In this document: positions 12,875 through 24,300 of the stretch, piece by piece | Numbering within the stretch: the first letter of the stretch is position 1 | Layout of the letters: every line of letters begins with the position of its first letter | NCBI GenBank assembly: GCA_023957755.1 | Contig: JAMLGT010000024.1 | Location: 1 to 33,492 of the forward strand | Source of the DNA: Chitinophagaceae bacterium | GTDB taxonomy: Bacteria; Bacteroidota; Bacteroidia; Chitinophagales; Chitinophagaceae | Direction: 5' to 3' | DNA length: 33,492 bases | The notes under the pieces: model-generated | Databases searched by the model: none | The model's input: only the letters and a program-made list of their open reading frames with translations | What the model was told of the DNA's origin: nothing | Translations under genes and position numbers: made by a program

Positions 12875-15238
12875 ATGAAAAGACAAATTTTCCTAATCAT
12901 CCTCCTTGCTCCACTTTTTACGGTAGCGCAATCTACACTGACTATAGAAAAGATAATGCAGGATCCGCGCTGGATTGGCACATCGCCCTCTAACCCTTTC
13001 TGGAATGTGGGAAGCGACACACTTTTCTTCTCCTGGAATCCTGAAAAAAACACGTCAGACTCCCTTTACTTCATCACACTAAAAAACAATACTCCCCAAA
13101 AAGCAACCCTTGCACAACAACAGACGCTTCGCAGAGGTGAGAGTGTAAGGTGGAACCGTGACCGTAGCGCAATTGTATATGTAATGAAAGGCGATATATT
13201 TTATGAAACATTCAAGCCGGCAAAAACGATCAGAATTACTCAGACGACCGACTTCGAATCTAATGCTGACTTTTCATTTAATGATTCGAAGATTGCCTAT
13301 CAGTCGGGCCAGAATCTCTTTACATGGGATATAGCTACCGGACAAATCACCCAGTTGACCAATTTCGTTAGTACTGACCCACAACCGGGAGCCCGTAATA
13401 GCCAGCCTTCAAACCCTGCTGAAAAATGGCTTGCAAATGAGCAGCTACAATACATCCAGGTACTGAAGGAAAGAAAAGAAAAAAGTGATGCAAGAAAAGC
13501 CTATAATGATAAGTTCAGAACTGAAGACTTCAGAAAACTCGTAACCGGAAACAAACGTCTCAGCGGCCTGTCACTTAGTCCCGACGGGCAAAATGTTGTC
13601 TATACCCTAATCCAATCAGGTACTGCCTCTAAAAGGACAATCGTTCCCGATTATGTTACAGAATCCGGATATACTACTGACATTCCCGGAAGAGCCAAAG
13701 TGGGTGAATCGGGCAGCACCTATCAGCTCTATGTGTACGACAGAACAGCAGACACACTTGTGTCTGTAAATCTGGAGAATCTGGAGGGCATCCGCAATAT
13801 TCCTGAATTCTACAAAGACTATCCATCAGTATATGAAAAACTGAAGAAGGATAACAAACCCCGTCCTGTTTCGGTAGGTTTCAGAAATGCATGGTCGCCC
13901 GACGGAAAAAACCTTCTTATTGAAATACGCTCGCAAGATCATAAAGACCGCTGGTTACTTGTTTATAACACTGACACAAAAAGCACTACCCAGGCAGATC
14001 ACCAACACGACGAAGCATGGATAGGAGGGCCTGGAATGTTTAATTTCGGGTGGCTCAATGAATCCACACTCTATTACCAAAGCGAAAAGTCAGGTTACTC
14101 CCATCTGTATCTTTATGATATACAATCGAAGTCAACACGCCAGCTTACCAGCGGAAACTACGAAGTGCAATCCGCATCGCTAAGTCCTGATAAGAAATAC
14201 TTTTATATTTCCACAAATGAAAACGACCCCGGACAAACAAACTTCTACAAACTCCGCATCACAGACGGAAAGCAGGAAAAGATTACTTCCATGCCTGGCG
14301 GAAACAAGGTAACAGTATCCCCGGATGGGAAACAATTAGCTGTTCTCAACTCTTTGTCAAACAAGCCGTGGGAGCTTTACCTTCAAAAAAATGAAGCAGG
14401 CAGTAAGGCATCCCAGATTACAAATAAGGGTATGAGTGACGAGTTTAAGGCTTATCCGTGGAGAGCGCCTGAAGTAGTCGCATTCGAAGCAAGAGACGGA
14501 GCTAAAGTGTATGCAAGAGTTTATAAACCCCACAACCCTAAACCGGGTATGCCTGCAGTGGTGTTCGTACATGGAGCCGGATATCTTCAGGATGCGCATA
14601 AATGGTGGAGCGATAGCTATTTCCACGAATACATGTTTCACAACATGCTGGCAGATAACGGATATTATGTGATAGCTCCTGATTACAGGGCCAGTTCCGG
14701 TTATGGGAGAGACTGGCGTACGGCAATTTACAGGCACATGGGTGGATGGGATCTCACTGACAATGTGGACGCCGCACAATACCTTGTAAAAACTTACGGA
14801 GTAGATGCAAAGAGAATTGGTGTTTATGGAGGATCTTATGGAGGATTCATCACCCTTATGGCGATGTTCACCACTCCTGATGTCTTTGCGGCCGGAGCAG
14901 GACTGCGCTCTGTAACTGAATGGGCTAATTATAATGATGGCTATACCAGCAATATCCTAAACGATCCGTATAATGACAGCCTGGCTTATCGTCGCAGTTC
15001 ACCTATTTACTTTGCCGAAGGGCTGAAAGGAAACTTATTGATGTGCCATGGACTGATAGACGTCAACGTGCATGCACAGGATATTATCAAATTGACACAA
15101 AGGCTAATAGAATTGAAAAAAGAAAATTGGGAGCTTGCACTCTATCCGCTGGAAGACCACGGATTTATAGAGCCCACCAGTTGGATGGACGAGTATAAGC
15201 GGATTTATAAACTGTTTGAAACCGTACTTAAGAAATAA
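12875..15238 (+). CDS. Secreted S9 peptidase (DPP-IV/prolyl oligopeptidase-like)
   Basis: A signal peptide (RQIFLIILLAPLFTVAQ) precedes a beta-propeller-type N-terminal domain with TolB/DPP-IV-like blades (SLSPDGQNVVYTL, SVGFRNAWSPDGKN, VTVSPDGKQLAVL). The C-terminal alpha/beta-hydrolase domain has GGSYGGF (Ser near residue 653), Asp in LIDVNVH (about 728) and His in LEDHGF (about 762), a complete triad. The 787-residue length is normal. The protein should cleave peptides in the periplasm, often after proline. ATG at 12875 is preferred since the signal peptide starts there; the longer frame from 12830 is noise. murF follows after 13 nt. Confidence 0.93.
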   Translation: MKRQIFLIILLAPLFTVAQSTLTIEKIMQDPRWIGTSPSNPFWNVGSDTLFFSWNPEKNTSDSLYFITLKNNTPQKATLAQQQTLRRGESVRWNRDRSAIVYVMKGDIFYETFKPAKTIRITQTTDFESNADFSFNDSKIAYQSGQNLFTWDIATGQITQLTNFVSTDPQPGARNSQPSNPAEKWLANEQLQYIQVLKERKEKSDARKAYNDKFRTEDFRKLVTGNKRLSGLSLSPDGQNVVYTLIQSGTASKRTIVPDYVTESGYTTDIPGRAKVGESGSTYQLYVYDRTADTLVSVNLENLEGIRNIPEFYKDYPSVYEKLKKDNKPRPVSVGFRNAWSPDGKNLLIEIRSQDHKDRWLLVYNTDTKSTTQADHQHDEAWIGGPGMFNFGWLNESTLYYQSEKSGYSHLYLYDIQSKSTRQLTSGNYEVQSASLSPDKKYFYISTNENDPGQTNFYKLRITDGKQEKITSMPGGNKVTVSPDGKQLAVLNSLSNKPWELYLQKNEAGSKASQITNKGMSDEFKAYPWRAPEVVAFEARDGAKVYARVYKPHNPKPGMPAVVFVHGAGYLQDAHKWWSDSYFHEYMFHNMLADNGYYVIAPDYRASSGYGRDWRTAIYRHMGGWDLTDNVDAAQYLVKTYGVDAKRIGVYGGSYGGFITLMAMFTTPDVFAAGAGLRSVTEWANYNDGYTSNILNDPYNDSLAYRRSSPIYFAEGLKGNLLMCHGLIDVNVHAQDIIKLTQRLIELKKENWELALYPLEDHGFIEPTSWMDEYKRIYKLFETVLKK

Positions 15239-15251
15239 AGGCACTTTCCCG

Positions 15252-16526
15252 ATGGAAATAAAAGAGCTGTACGAGTTATTCCTGAAGCACCCTTCAATAA
15301 CTACCGACACAAGACAATTAAAGGAGGGTGATTTATACTTTGCGCTCAAGGGGCCTCACTTCAACGGGAATCGCTTTGCAGCACAGGCCTTGGAGGACGG
15401 TGCTGCCTATGCCATAATTGACGAGGATATCTCTCCGGATAATAGCAGACTCATCAAAACAGATGATGTCCTGAAAACCCTGCAAGACCTCGCAGCATAC
15501 CATCGTAGCAAATTCAATATTCCCTTTCTGGCTATCACCGGAAGCAACGGGAAGACTACCACAAAAGAACTGATTCATGCGGTGCTCTCTTCGCACTACA
15601 TAACCTACACTACGCGCGGTAACCTGAACAACCATATTGGGATTCCCCTAACCATACTGTCTGTACGTGAAGATGCACAGATAGCAGTTATCGAAATGGG
15701 GGCAAACCACATGAAAGAAATCGAAGGCTATTGTAAGTATGCAATGCCTGATTACGGGATGATTACTAACATAGGCAAAGCCCATCTCGAAGGGTTTGGT
15801 AGTGCTGAAAACGTTAAGAAAGGGAAAGGAGAACTCTTTGCTTTTCTTCTGGCAAACAACGGGCACGCTTTCATAAATGCTGACGACCCCAATGTGCTTG
15901 ATCTTGGATCCCGGCTTCCCCACAAGACATTATACGGCAGTAGCGCCACACCGCCGACAGGTAGTATCATCAGCAGTGATCCCTTTCTGAGCGTCACGCT
16001 CTCCTCTCCTCACGGTTTGGAAATTGCCACCCATTTGGTGGGAGGATATAATGCGCCTAATGTATTTGCTGCAGTCGCTGTAGGCAGACACTTTCGGGTG
16101 CCTGATGAAAAAATCAAAAAAGCAATCGAGGATTATGTCCCTGCCAATAGCCGTTCGCAGATGATCCTCAAGGGCAACAATACGATTATCCTTGATGCGT
16201 ACAATGCAAATCCCGGAAGCATGAAAGCTGCGGTTGAGAACTTCGCCACCATGAAAGGGCCTAATAAAATTCTTTTTCTTGGAGACATGAAGGAGTTGGG
16301 CGCTGATAGTGTGAAAGAGCATGAAAACCTCGTCGCACTTCTGAATCAGCATCATTGGTACCGCGTAATACTTGTAGGGCCTGAGTTTGCAAAAACCCAA
16401 CACCCTTATTTACACTTTGACAACTCCGACGAGGCGCACAAATGGTTTCAGGAGCAGCAATTTTCAGATACTACTATCCTCGTCAAAGGTTCACGAAGTA
16501 TGCGCATGGAAAAGGTGATAGAATAG
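15252..16526 (+). CDS. murF: UDP-MurNAc-tripeptide--D-Ala-D-Ala ligase MurF
   Basis: The Mur ligase layout is complete: an N-terminal UDP-binding part (SITTDTRQLKEGDLYFALKG), the ATP loop ITGSNGKTTTKE at about residue 95, the central signature VIEMGANHMKEIEGYC, NIGKAHLEGFGS, and the C-terminal DAYNANPGSMKAAVENF with LGDMKELG. It adds D-Ala-D-Ala to UDP-MurNAc-tripeptide in the cytoplasm, the last soluble step of peptidoglycan precursor synthesis. 424 residues is the normal size. It lies alone, outside a dcw cluster, between a DPP-like peptidase and a TraB/GumN gene, as seen in some Bacteroidota. ATG at 15252 fits the family N-terminus; the 12-residue extension overlaps the previous gene. Confidence 0.95.
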   Translation: MEIKELYELFLKHPSITTDTRQLKEGDLYFALKGPHFNGNRFAAQALEDGAAYAIIDEDISPDNSRLIKTDDVLKTLQDLAAYHRSKFNIPFLAITGSNGKTTTKELIHAVLSSHYITYTTRGNLNNHIGIPLTILSVREDAQIAVIEMGANHMKEIEGYCKYAMPDYGMITNIGKAHLEGFGSAENVKKGKGELFAFLLANNGHAFINADDPNVLDLGSRLPHKTLYGSSATPPTGSIISSDPFLSVTLSSPHGLEIATHLVGGYNAPNVFAAVAVGRHFRVPDEKIKKAIEDYVPANSRSQMILKGNNTIILDAYNANPGSMKAAVENFATMKGPNKILFLGDMKELGADSVKEHENLVALLNQHHWYRVILVGPEFAKTQHPYLHFDNSDEAHKWFQEQQFSDTTILVKGSRSMRMEKVIE

Positions 16527-16553
16527 GCTTCCTCAATTATTATTTCCGGTAAA

Positions 16554-17354
16554 ATGAAAAATCCCAGATATCCTAATTCATTATTATTTAAAGTAACCTC
16601 TCTCAATAGTACCAGGTATGCCTACCTGTTAGGTACAATGCACATGATCTGTGCAAAAGACTTTCACATAAAGCCAAAGATTATAAACGCACTCAGAAAA
16701 TGTGATACCTACTATATGGAGGTGGATCTCGGTAATTCCGATGAAATGAACGCAATGGCAGAGAGCCAGGCTTCGCTGAGAGACTTGTCGGAAGGCCTTA
16801 CAGCGAAAGAAAGCGCGCAACTTCAAACTGTCATTCAGAATGCGACAGGAGTATCTGCAGAAAACATTGAAGAGGTATCCCCTCTGGCACTCATCAACAA
16901 ACTGACGATGGAGGCAATGGGATGTGACGACATAAAAGTACCGGAGATTGAGCTTGTTCAGATTGCTTTCCACCTGGGCCTCACCACAGGAGGCCTGGAA
17001 ACGGCTCTCGATCAATTCCACATTGCGCAAAAAGTATTCACCGGAAAAGAAATGCTCCATCAGCTAAAAGGCATTAAAGGATACAAAGGCGTATTCCAAA
17101 ACATTGCTATGGCATATCACTCTGAAAACCTGGCTAAACTCGCGGCACTCATCACTGACAAGCAGTTTATGAGCAAGCGCGCGTATCAGACATTGGTTAC
17201 CTCCCGAAACAGGAAATGGGCAAAGCGAATACCCCGCCTGATTGAAAAAGGCAAACCATTCATTGCGATAGGAGCAGGTCACCTGCCCGGCGATACCGGG
17301 GTCATTGATCTGCTACGGCTTCAGGGCTTCTCCGTGAATCCTGTTTACAGATAA
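16554..17354 (+). CDS. TraB/GumN-family protein
   Basis: This 266-residue protein shows the family signatures: YAYLLGTMHM near the N-terminus (GxMH at residues 27-30), LGLTTGGLETALDQ in the middle, TSRNRKWAKRIPRLI, and IAIGAGHLPGDTGVIDLL at the end. Conserved His and Glu residues suggest a metal-dependent hydrolase related to TIKI proteases, but the bacterial function is not settled. Unlike many relatives it has no signal peptide, so it may be cytosolic. It is 27 nt after murF and ends the + strand cluster; about 120 bp separates it from the convergent next gene. Confidence 0.85.
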   Translation: MKNPRYPNSLLFKVTSLNSTRYAYLLGTMHMICAKDFHIKPKIINALRKCDTYYMEVDLGNSDEMNAMAESQASLRDLSEGLTAKESAQLQTVIQNATGVSAENIEEVSPLALINKLTMEAMGCDDIKVPEIELVQIAFHLGLTTGGLETALDQFHIAQKVFTGKEMLHQLKGIKGYKGVFQNIAMAYHSENLAKLAALITDKQFMSKRAYQTLVTSRNRKWAKRIPRLIEKGKPFIAIGAGHLPGDTGVIDLLRLQGFSVNPVYR

Positions 17355-17475
17355 CATGTTATCACAACTTCCTGAGCCGTTCGATTCCCCAACGCCTTCC
17401 GATCGAGAAGGTTCCCTATCGCTTGTATAACGGCCGTGCCGCTTCATTATTAAGGCTTGATTGAGAACATCCACC

Positions 17476-18126
17476 TTAACTGATCAAATGCTTATCATAT
17501 CCCTGGTCGCGCAGATAATGATAGGCTGCCAGTACATTTGCAGGTACTTCCTGCGGAATTTGGAATCCTCTGGAAGGATATTCAATTATCCTCTGAAGGT
17601 CACCCACCATCACATTAATGACCCTTTCAATGGGTATCTCATCGGTTGGATAATCCTGAAAAGAAACCTGTGGCGAAGTGACTACAAAATCCTTCCCGGG
17701 CCACTGTTTCATAAAAGTGGCGTAGGTGCGCCGTTCCATATAGGGTTTCTGAACCAGAATAAAGTCCTGTGGATCTATTCCTTCGGATTCAAGCAATCTC
17801 TTTGTAAACTGAATATTCTCTCCCGTGTTGGTAGATTGATTTTCTATCAGAATTTTTTCTTCCGGTACTCCTTTTTCTATTGCCACTCTTGCGAACAGGT
17901 CTGCCTCTTTCTCGGACCACAAATCCTTTGTAAGATTTCCTAATCCACCTGACATTACAACGAGTGGCGCCCAACCCTCTAAATATAAATCTGCCGCCCT
18001 CTCTGCCACCCTCAAATCATGGCTGCCCAACGCCATGATACAATCTACCCTACGCAATGCCTGATGCATCTGATGATAGTTCCAAAGCAGTCTGGCTGCC
18101 TCAATAATTCTCTGATTCATAGCCAC
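17476..18126 (-). CDS. YdcF/ElyC-like DUF218 protein
   Basis: The protein matches DUF218: CIMALGSHDLRVAERAADLY, then WAPLVVMSGGLGN, KGVPEEKILIENQSTNTGEN and LVQKPYMERRTYATFMKQW. This is the compact form (216 residues) without transmembrane segments, close to YdcF of enterobacteria, which binds S-adenosylmethionine; the envelope-linked relatives are ElyC and SanA. A precise role cannot be given. A second ATG two codons in is equally possible as start. It is convergent with the TraB gene and divergent from the giant surface protein, with 239 bp between. Confidence 0.88.
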   Translation of the reverse strand: MAMNQRIIEAARLLWNYHQMHQALRRVDCIMALGSHDLRVAERAADLYLEGWAPLVVMSGGLGNLTKDLWSEKEADLFARVAIEKGVPEEKILIENQSTNTGENIQFTKRLLESEGIDPQDFILVQKPYMERRTYATFMKQWPGKDFVVTSPQVSFQDYPTDEIPIERVINVMVGDLQRIIEYPSRGFQIPQEVPANVLAAYHYLRDQGYDKHLIS

Positions 18127-18365
18127 AAAAGTATATTATTGATGGTGGAGATGGAGCGGCCTGGCAACCTGTACCAAAAGGTACAATACCCAATGACTCC
18201 AGGCTGCAAGAGAAATGAAAGATTAAAGCTTTCAGCCTTCTCCTTAGCATTATCAACTTTTTTATTATATATTTATAAATCAAATAACCTTCCTGAAAGA
18301 CCGACGAGTCCTTCTGTGAAACTACCAATAACTGACATCCACTTCAATAGTTACAACAACTGTTA
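18127..18365. promoter_or_regulatory. Divergent intergenic region between DUF218 gene and giant surface-protein gene
   Basis: This 239-bp stretch must hold the promoters for both divergent genes. AT-rich sequence (TTATTATATATTTATAAATC at about 18262-18281) lies 90-100 bp before the + strand start. I find no convincing TTTG...TAnnTTTG pair, so no exact promoter is claimed. Confidence 0.35.
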
Positions 18366-21300
18366 ATGAGAAAGTTTTTTTTGCTAACCGCCATTTTGTT
18401 ATCTGTCTATAATCTGACAGCTCAAAAGATTTCGCCCGCCGGCACTACTAATATTTGCCAGAATCATACCCAGGATTTCACTGTAACAGGTGGTTCACCC
18501 ACCTCATTCCAATGGCAAAAGGATGGCGTTAATATCAATGGGGCTACTTCAGCATCGTACACAGCAGGTATTGCGGGCGTGTATCGCGTTATCATCAACG
18601 GAGGAAAGAAGCAGGGTGATACGCTGGCGGCAGTGACACTGGTGGTCAATCCTAACCCGAAGGCTAACTTCACCTTCAGTCCTGGTGGTCAATGCAGCAG
18701 TGTTCCCGTTTTCTTTACTAATTCTTCTCAGGATGGAGCATCCTATCTCTGGAATTTTGATGACCCGAATTCGGGAAGTAATAATACCACAACCCAAAAA
18801 GATCCTTCTCATGTCTTTAAAGGGACTCCGGGAAATGGTACTCAGACTTTTAATGTCAAGCTTATTACAAAAACGGCCGCGGGCTGCGTCGATTCCATCA
18901 CTAAGCCTATAACAATCAAGCAACGGCCTGATGCTTCACTTGGGGGCACAGGCAGTGGAAAATTTAATGGAGACAATTATTTTTCAATTTGTGGAAATCT
19001 TCCTACAGGCGAGTTTAATTTCAGCAATCAATCAACAACCCAATCCACTAACACGTCATACAGAATAATATGGGGCGACGGTGCTCCCGACTTTACCAGT
19101 ACTGTATTTAATACCGTTTTGCAACACACCTATTCGACCGGAACACACCAAATGCTTTTTATTGTCAGCGGTCAAAATGGATGTATTGATACAGGCTTCT
19201 ATCGAATTTATGTAGGAACGAATCCGGCCGTTGGTTTGTCCAATCCGGGCAATACAGCTATTTGCGGTGGATCCTCTCTAACTTTTCCCATCACAGGAAT
19301 AGATAATAATCCACCTGGCACCATCTATACCATTACATTCAATGATGGCTCCATGCCCGAAGTATTTGAACATCCAAATATTCCTGCTTCAATAACTCAT
19401 AAATTTGACAAAACCAGTTGTGGAACAAATAGCAGTTCCGGCTCCACCGTCTATCCAAATTCCTTCTCAGCAAGTATCCGGGCTTCTAATCCTTGTAACT
19501 CATCTGAAGCAACGATAGTTCCAATCTATGTTTCAGAAAAACCCAATGCCAAATTTGTTATCTCACCAAAAGACACTATTTGCGTCGATAATATAGTTAC
19601 CCTTACTGATTCCAGTAAAAGCAGTTCCGTTTATAATGGAACTTGTACAGAAGGTAAAATTATATGGTCGATTTCTCCAGCCACCGGATGGACTATTACA
19701 AACGGAGGTATCCTGGGCAATGACTATGGTTCTTCCAACACTGAAATATGGCAGTCGGGCTCAAAGACGCTAAAACTTCAGTTCTTGCAACCCGGTGTAT
19801 ATACCGTAAAATTGAAGACAGGAAACGCTTATTGCGGACTAGCTGAAACTGTACAAACCATCTGCGTGAATCCAAAGCCTTCTGTAGCTTTTGCCGTCGA
19901 CAATAATGAAGGTTGCGCACCTTTTACTGTAACAACTTCCACAACAGCCAATACCCCTACCTGTGGCGAGAATAAATATATCTGGTCAGTAAAATACACA
20001 GCGGCTACCGAATGCGGCAACTATAGTGGTAAATTTATCTACCTCAACAATACTGACTCCGCGTCCAAAAATCCGGTTTTCCAGTTTTTAGATCCGGGAA
20101 CTTATATTGTGAGCCTTGTTATGCTGAGTCCGGGTGGCACCTGCTCTACCCCAGTACTCACCAGAACGATCGTCGTGAAAGATAAACCCCGGGTCGAATT
20201 CAACAACTTGCCGGATACCATTTGCCAATATCAATCTATCTCGCCTACGGCCTCGGTTAAATGCTTTATTGATAATTCGACTACCTATTTATGGTCGTTC
20301 CCGGGGGCTACGCCCGCTTCTTCAGCATCAGCCGCTCCCGGAAAGGTGACATTTGACAACGCTGGTGAGACGGAAATATCACTGACAGTAACCAATAGTT
20401 GCGGAGCAACAACGATTACAAAAAAATTAATGGTGAGTCCTACCCCCGACATCGAAGACATAGCCAATATAACTGTATGTGCAGGAGAAACAGCAGGCCC
20501 TATTAATATCACTACCAATCCGTCCAATGCTACAATCACCTGGGCCAATAGCAATACCGGTATCGGCCTGGCAGCCAGTGGTTCATCTGCCACTATTCCT
20601 GCTTTCACTTCGGTTAACAACACTTCAAATACAATTACGGCTAACATTACTGTGAATGCAACTCTGGGAACATGTAGCAGCACAAAAAATTTCTCTATCA
20701 ACGTAGGAGCAAGACCTGAAACACCCACAGTTCAGAACGCAGAATACTGCCTGAATGCGTCAGCCACACCGCTTACGGCCACAGCAGCTCCGGGGAATCA
20801 TTTGCTTTGGTATAATACTGCCACCGGCGGCACGGGCAGCACTACAGCACCCACCCCTTCTACAACGGTTGCAGGCATCACCACCTATTACGTGAGTCAG
20901 GTATCAGGAAGTACAAATTGTGAAAGCTTCCGGGTACCTATAAGCGTAAAGGTCAATCCCATTCCGTCCATAACCAGTGCTACTGCTAACAATCCTGTGA
21001 ATTGTGCTACTGCGACCGGATATATCACCTTATCAGGGTTGGATCCTTCGAAAAACTACCAGGTGTCTTTTACTAAAGCAGGGATTCCTACAGTAATCAC
21101 TCTCCAAACAAATAATAGCGGTAATCTTATAATACCTAACTTATCTGCCGGATTATATACCAATATTTTTGTATCCCTGGCAGGTTGTCCATCTAATGCA
21201 GTAGGCCCATTCACACTGTCAGACCCCAACCCACCGGATGCACCGGTTTTGTCAAGTAATGCTCCTTTATGTATTGGATCTTCCTTAAACTTAAGTGCAA

Positions 21301-24300
21301 CGACCAGTACTACCGGTGCTGTTACATTTAAATGGACAGGCCCTAATAGCTTTACCAGTAGTCTGCAAAACCCTGTCATTAGCAATGTGAGTATAGCTGC
21401 ATCAGGAACTTATTATGCAACGGTAACTCAGAACAATTGTACTTCTGCGACCTCTTCTATAAACATAGTTGTAAATGCGCTGCCCGCAGCTCCCTCCACA
21501 TCACCTGTGTCTTATTGTATAGACGCTGTAGCTTCACCACTTACCGCGACAGGCACTTCTCTGCTTTGGTACACGAGTCCTACGGGAGGCACCGGTTCAT
21601 CCACAGCTCCCACTCCGGATACTCATACAGCCGGCACAACGTATTATTATGTATCACAAACCGATAACAATGGTTGTGAAAGTCCACGAGCAGCACTTAA
21701 GGTAACTATAGAACCCAAACCAGAGGCGCCAATTGGGCAAAACGTTGAATATTGTCTGAATGCTATTGCCAAACCTCTTACGGCTACAGCTTCTGCCGGA
21801 AACTATTTGCTATGGTATAATAATGAAACCGGAGGGACAGGCAATACATCTGCCCCTGTGCCACCTACGATATCCGTGGGCACTATCACTTATTACGTAA
21901 GTCAGGTATCCGGAAGTACTAATTGCGAAAGTAAACGTGTACCTATCAGTGTTAAAATAAATCCACTTCCCTCCATAACAAGTGCTACTATTACTAATCC
22001 TGTAAATTGTGCTACCGCAACCGGATCTATCACATTAACAGGACTGGATCCCTCAAAAAATTACCAGGTATCTTTCACTAAAGACGGGACTCCAACTGTC
22101 ACAAGCATACCAACAGATGGCAGTGGTAATCTTACAATTCCTAATTTATCTGCCGGGTCATATACTAACATTTTCGTATCCTTACTAGGTTGCCCATCTA
22201 ATGCAGTAGGCCCATTCACGCTATCTGACCCCAACCCGCCAGATGCACCGGTATTATCAAGTAATAGTCCTATTTGCTTTGGTACGACTTTAAATCTGGG
22301 GGCCACGACAACTGCTACCGGTCCCGTTTCTTTCAAATGGACAGGACCCAATGGCTTTACCAGTAATCTACAAAACCCTGCTATTACCAATGCGACCTTA
22401 GCTGCATCTGGAGCCTACTTTGTAACGGTAACTCAGAACAATTGTACTTCTGCAACTTCCACTATAAACGTAATTGTAAATGCGTTGCCGGCAGCACCCT
22501 CCACAACACCTGTGTCTTATTGTATAGACGCTGTAGCTTCGCCGCTTACTGCGATAGGCACTTCACTACTTTGGTACACAAGCCCTACGGGAGGCACCGG
22601 TTCATCCACAGCTCCCACTCCGGACACCCATATTTCAGGAACAACAGATTATTTTGTAACTCAAACTGATAATAATGGTTGCGAAAGCCCACGCGCTATA
22701 CTCAAAGTAACTATCCATCCCAATGCCATAGCAAAATTCACTCCTCAGAAAAACCTCTTCTGCCCACCTTTCACTATCACTGCAGCAGAAATCGGACTTC
22801 AGGAATATCCGGCTAACAACAGCGAGTATAGGTGGTATGTGGATGGAAGCTATGTAGGCAGCGGAACTGTTTTTCCGGGATTTACCCTTACGGCTCCCAA
22901 CGATTCAGTAACGATTAAGTTGGTAACAAATTCTCTATTTGGTTGTAAGCAGGATAGCATGAGTTATAAGTTTTTCACGTATAAATTGCCTAATCCAAGC
23001 TTCACTCTGGATAATAACGATGATTGTGGTCCGTTATCTGTCCTGATAACGAATACAACAGAAGACATTGGATTGTATAGTTACTATTGGGACTTTGGCA
23101 ACGGCCAAACTTCCACACAAGTGCAACCAGGTACAATCACCTTTAACACCAATCCTACCTACAACGATACCACCTATTTTATTAAGTTAAAAATGCTTTC
23201 GGAATGTGATACCATCACACTTACAAAGTCTGTTCATGTAAGTTCAAAACCAAAAGCACTTTTTTCGCCAGATATTACTACCGGCTGTTCTCCGATGAAG
23301 GTTACTTTCAAGAATACTTCCAGAGGATTAAACAATACTTACTATTGGGATTTCGGTGACGGACATACGGCAACAACAACTTCTGGCGCCAATATAGAGC
23401 ACACCTTCAATACCGGCAAGGTCGACACATTCAATGTCAGACTCATCGCCGCTAATGGATGCGGTAACGACACCCTTCAATATGCTGTCATCGTTGCACC
23501 AAACACTATCAAGGCAAATCTTGCAATGAATGGGCCTGATCACTCCGGATGTCTGCCACATACAGTCGCGCTAATCAATAACAGCGCCGGTGCGAGTTCG
23601 TTCCAATGGGATTTTGGAGATGGCAACTTCTTAAGTACTTCAAAAAATGTCGATACTGTTTATCATACCTATTATAATTCAGGAACCTTTACCATTTCTA
23701 TGCGTGCTCAGAACAACTGCTCAGACACTACTGTCTTCGATCAGGTGACTGTGTATCCTAAACCTGTCGCTGCCTTTACAACTTCAGTAAGCAGATTATG
23801 TAAAGGAGATGTAGTATCATTCACCAATCAGTCCTCTCTCGCAACTTCTTATCAATGGCACTTCGGTGATGGCACTACTTCCGTATTGGAAAACCCAACT
23901 CATACCTATACCACACCCGGAATCTATAAGATCAAACTCCTTGTTTTCAAATTGAATGCACCCGGCAGTTCATGCATTGACAGCACAGAAAAAACCATAG
24001 AAGTAGTAGAAAGTCTTCCCGGCACCTTTACTATGAGTGACAGCGTAGCTACATGTGCCCCCCTCACCGTACGATTTTCAAACCCAATCCGGCCATCAGT
24101 AACTGCCCATTGGGATTTTGGAGATGGCGCACAGGCTTCAGGCGATGAAGCGGCTCACATTTATCAGTTTGCAGGAACCTATTCTATTACCCTCACTGTA
24201 ACAGTACCGGGGGGATGTACATACAAGACGACAAAGACCGTCACTGTGAATGGGCCATCCGGAAAGCTCAAGTACACAGGTGGAAATATTTGCTCACCCG

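Noticed and set aside
12763-12993. Small + strand frame overlapping the DPP-like gene
   Set aside because: Its second half is the DPP signal peptide region in another frame; no independent support.
14357-14779. 140-codon minus-strand frame inside the DPP-like gene, and similar long antisense frames in murF and the giant gene
   Set aside because: These are shadows of strongly coding + strand genes and have no recognisable domains.
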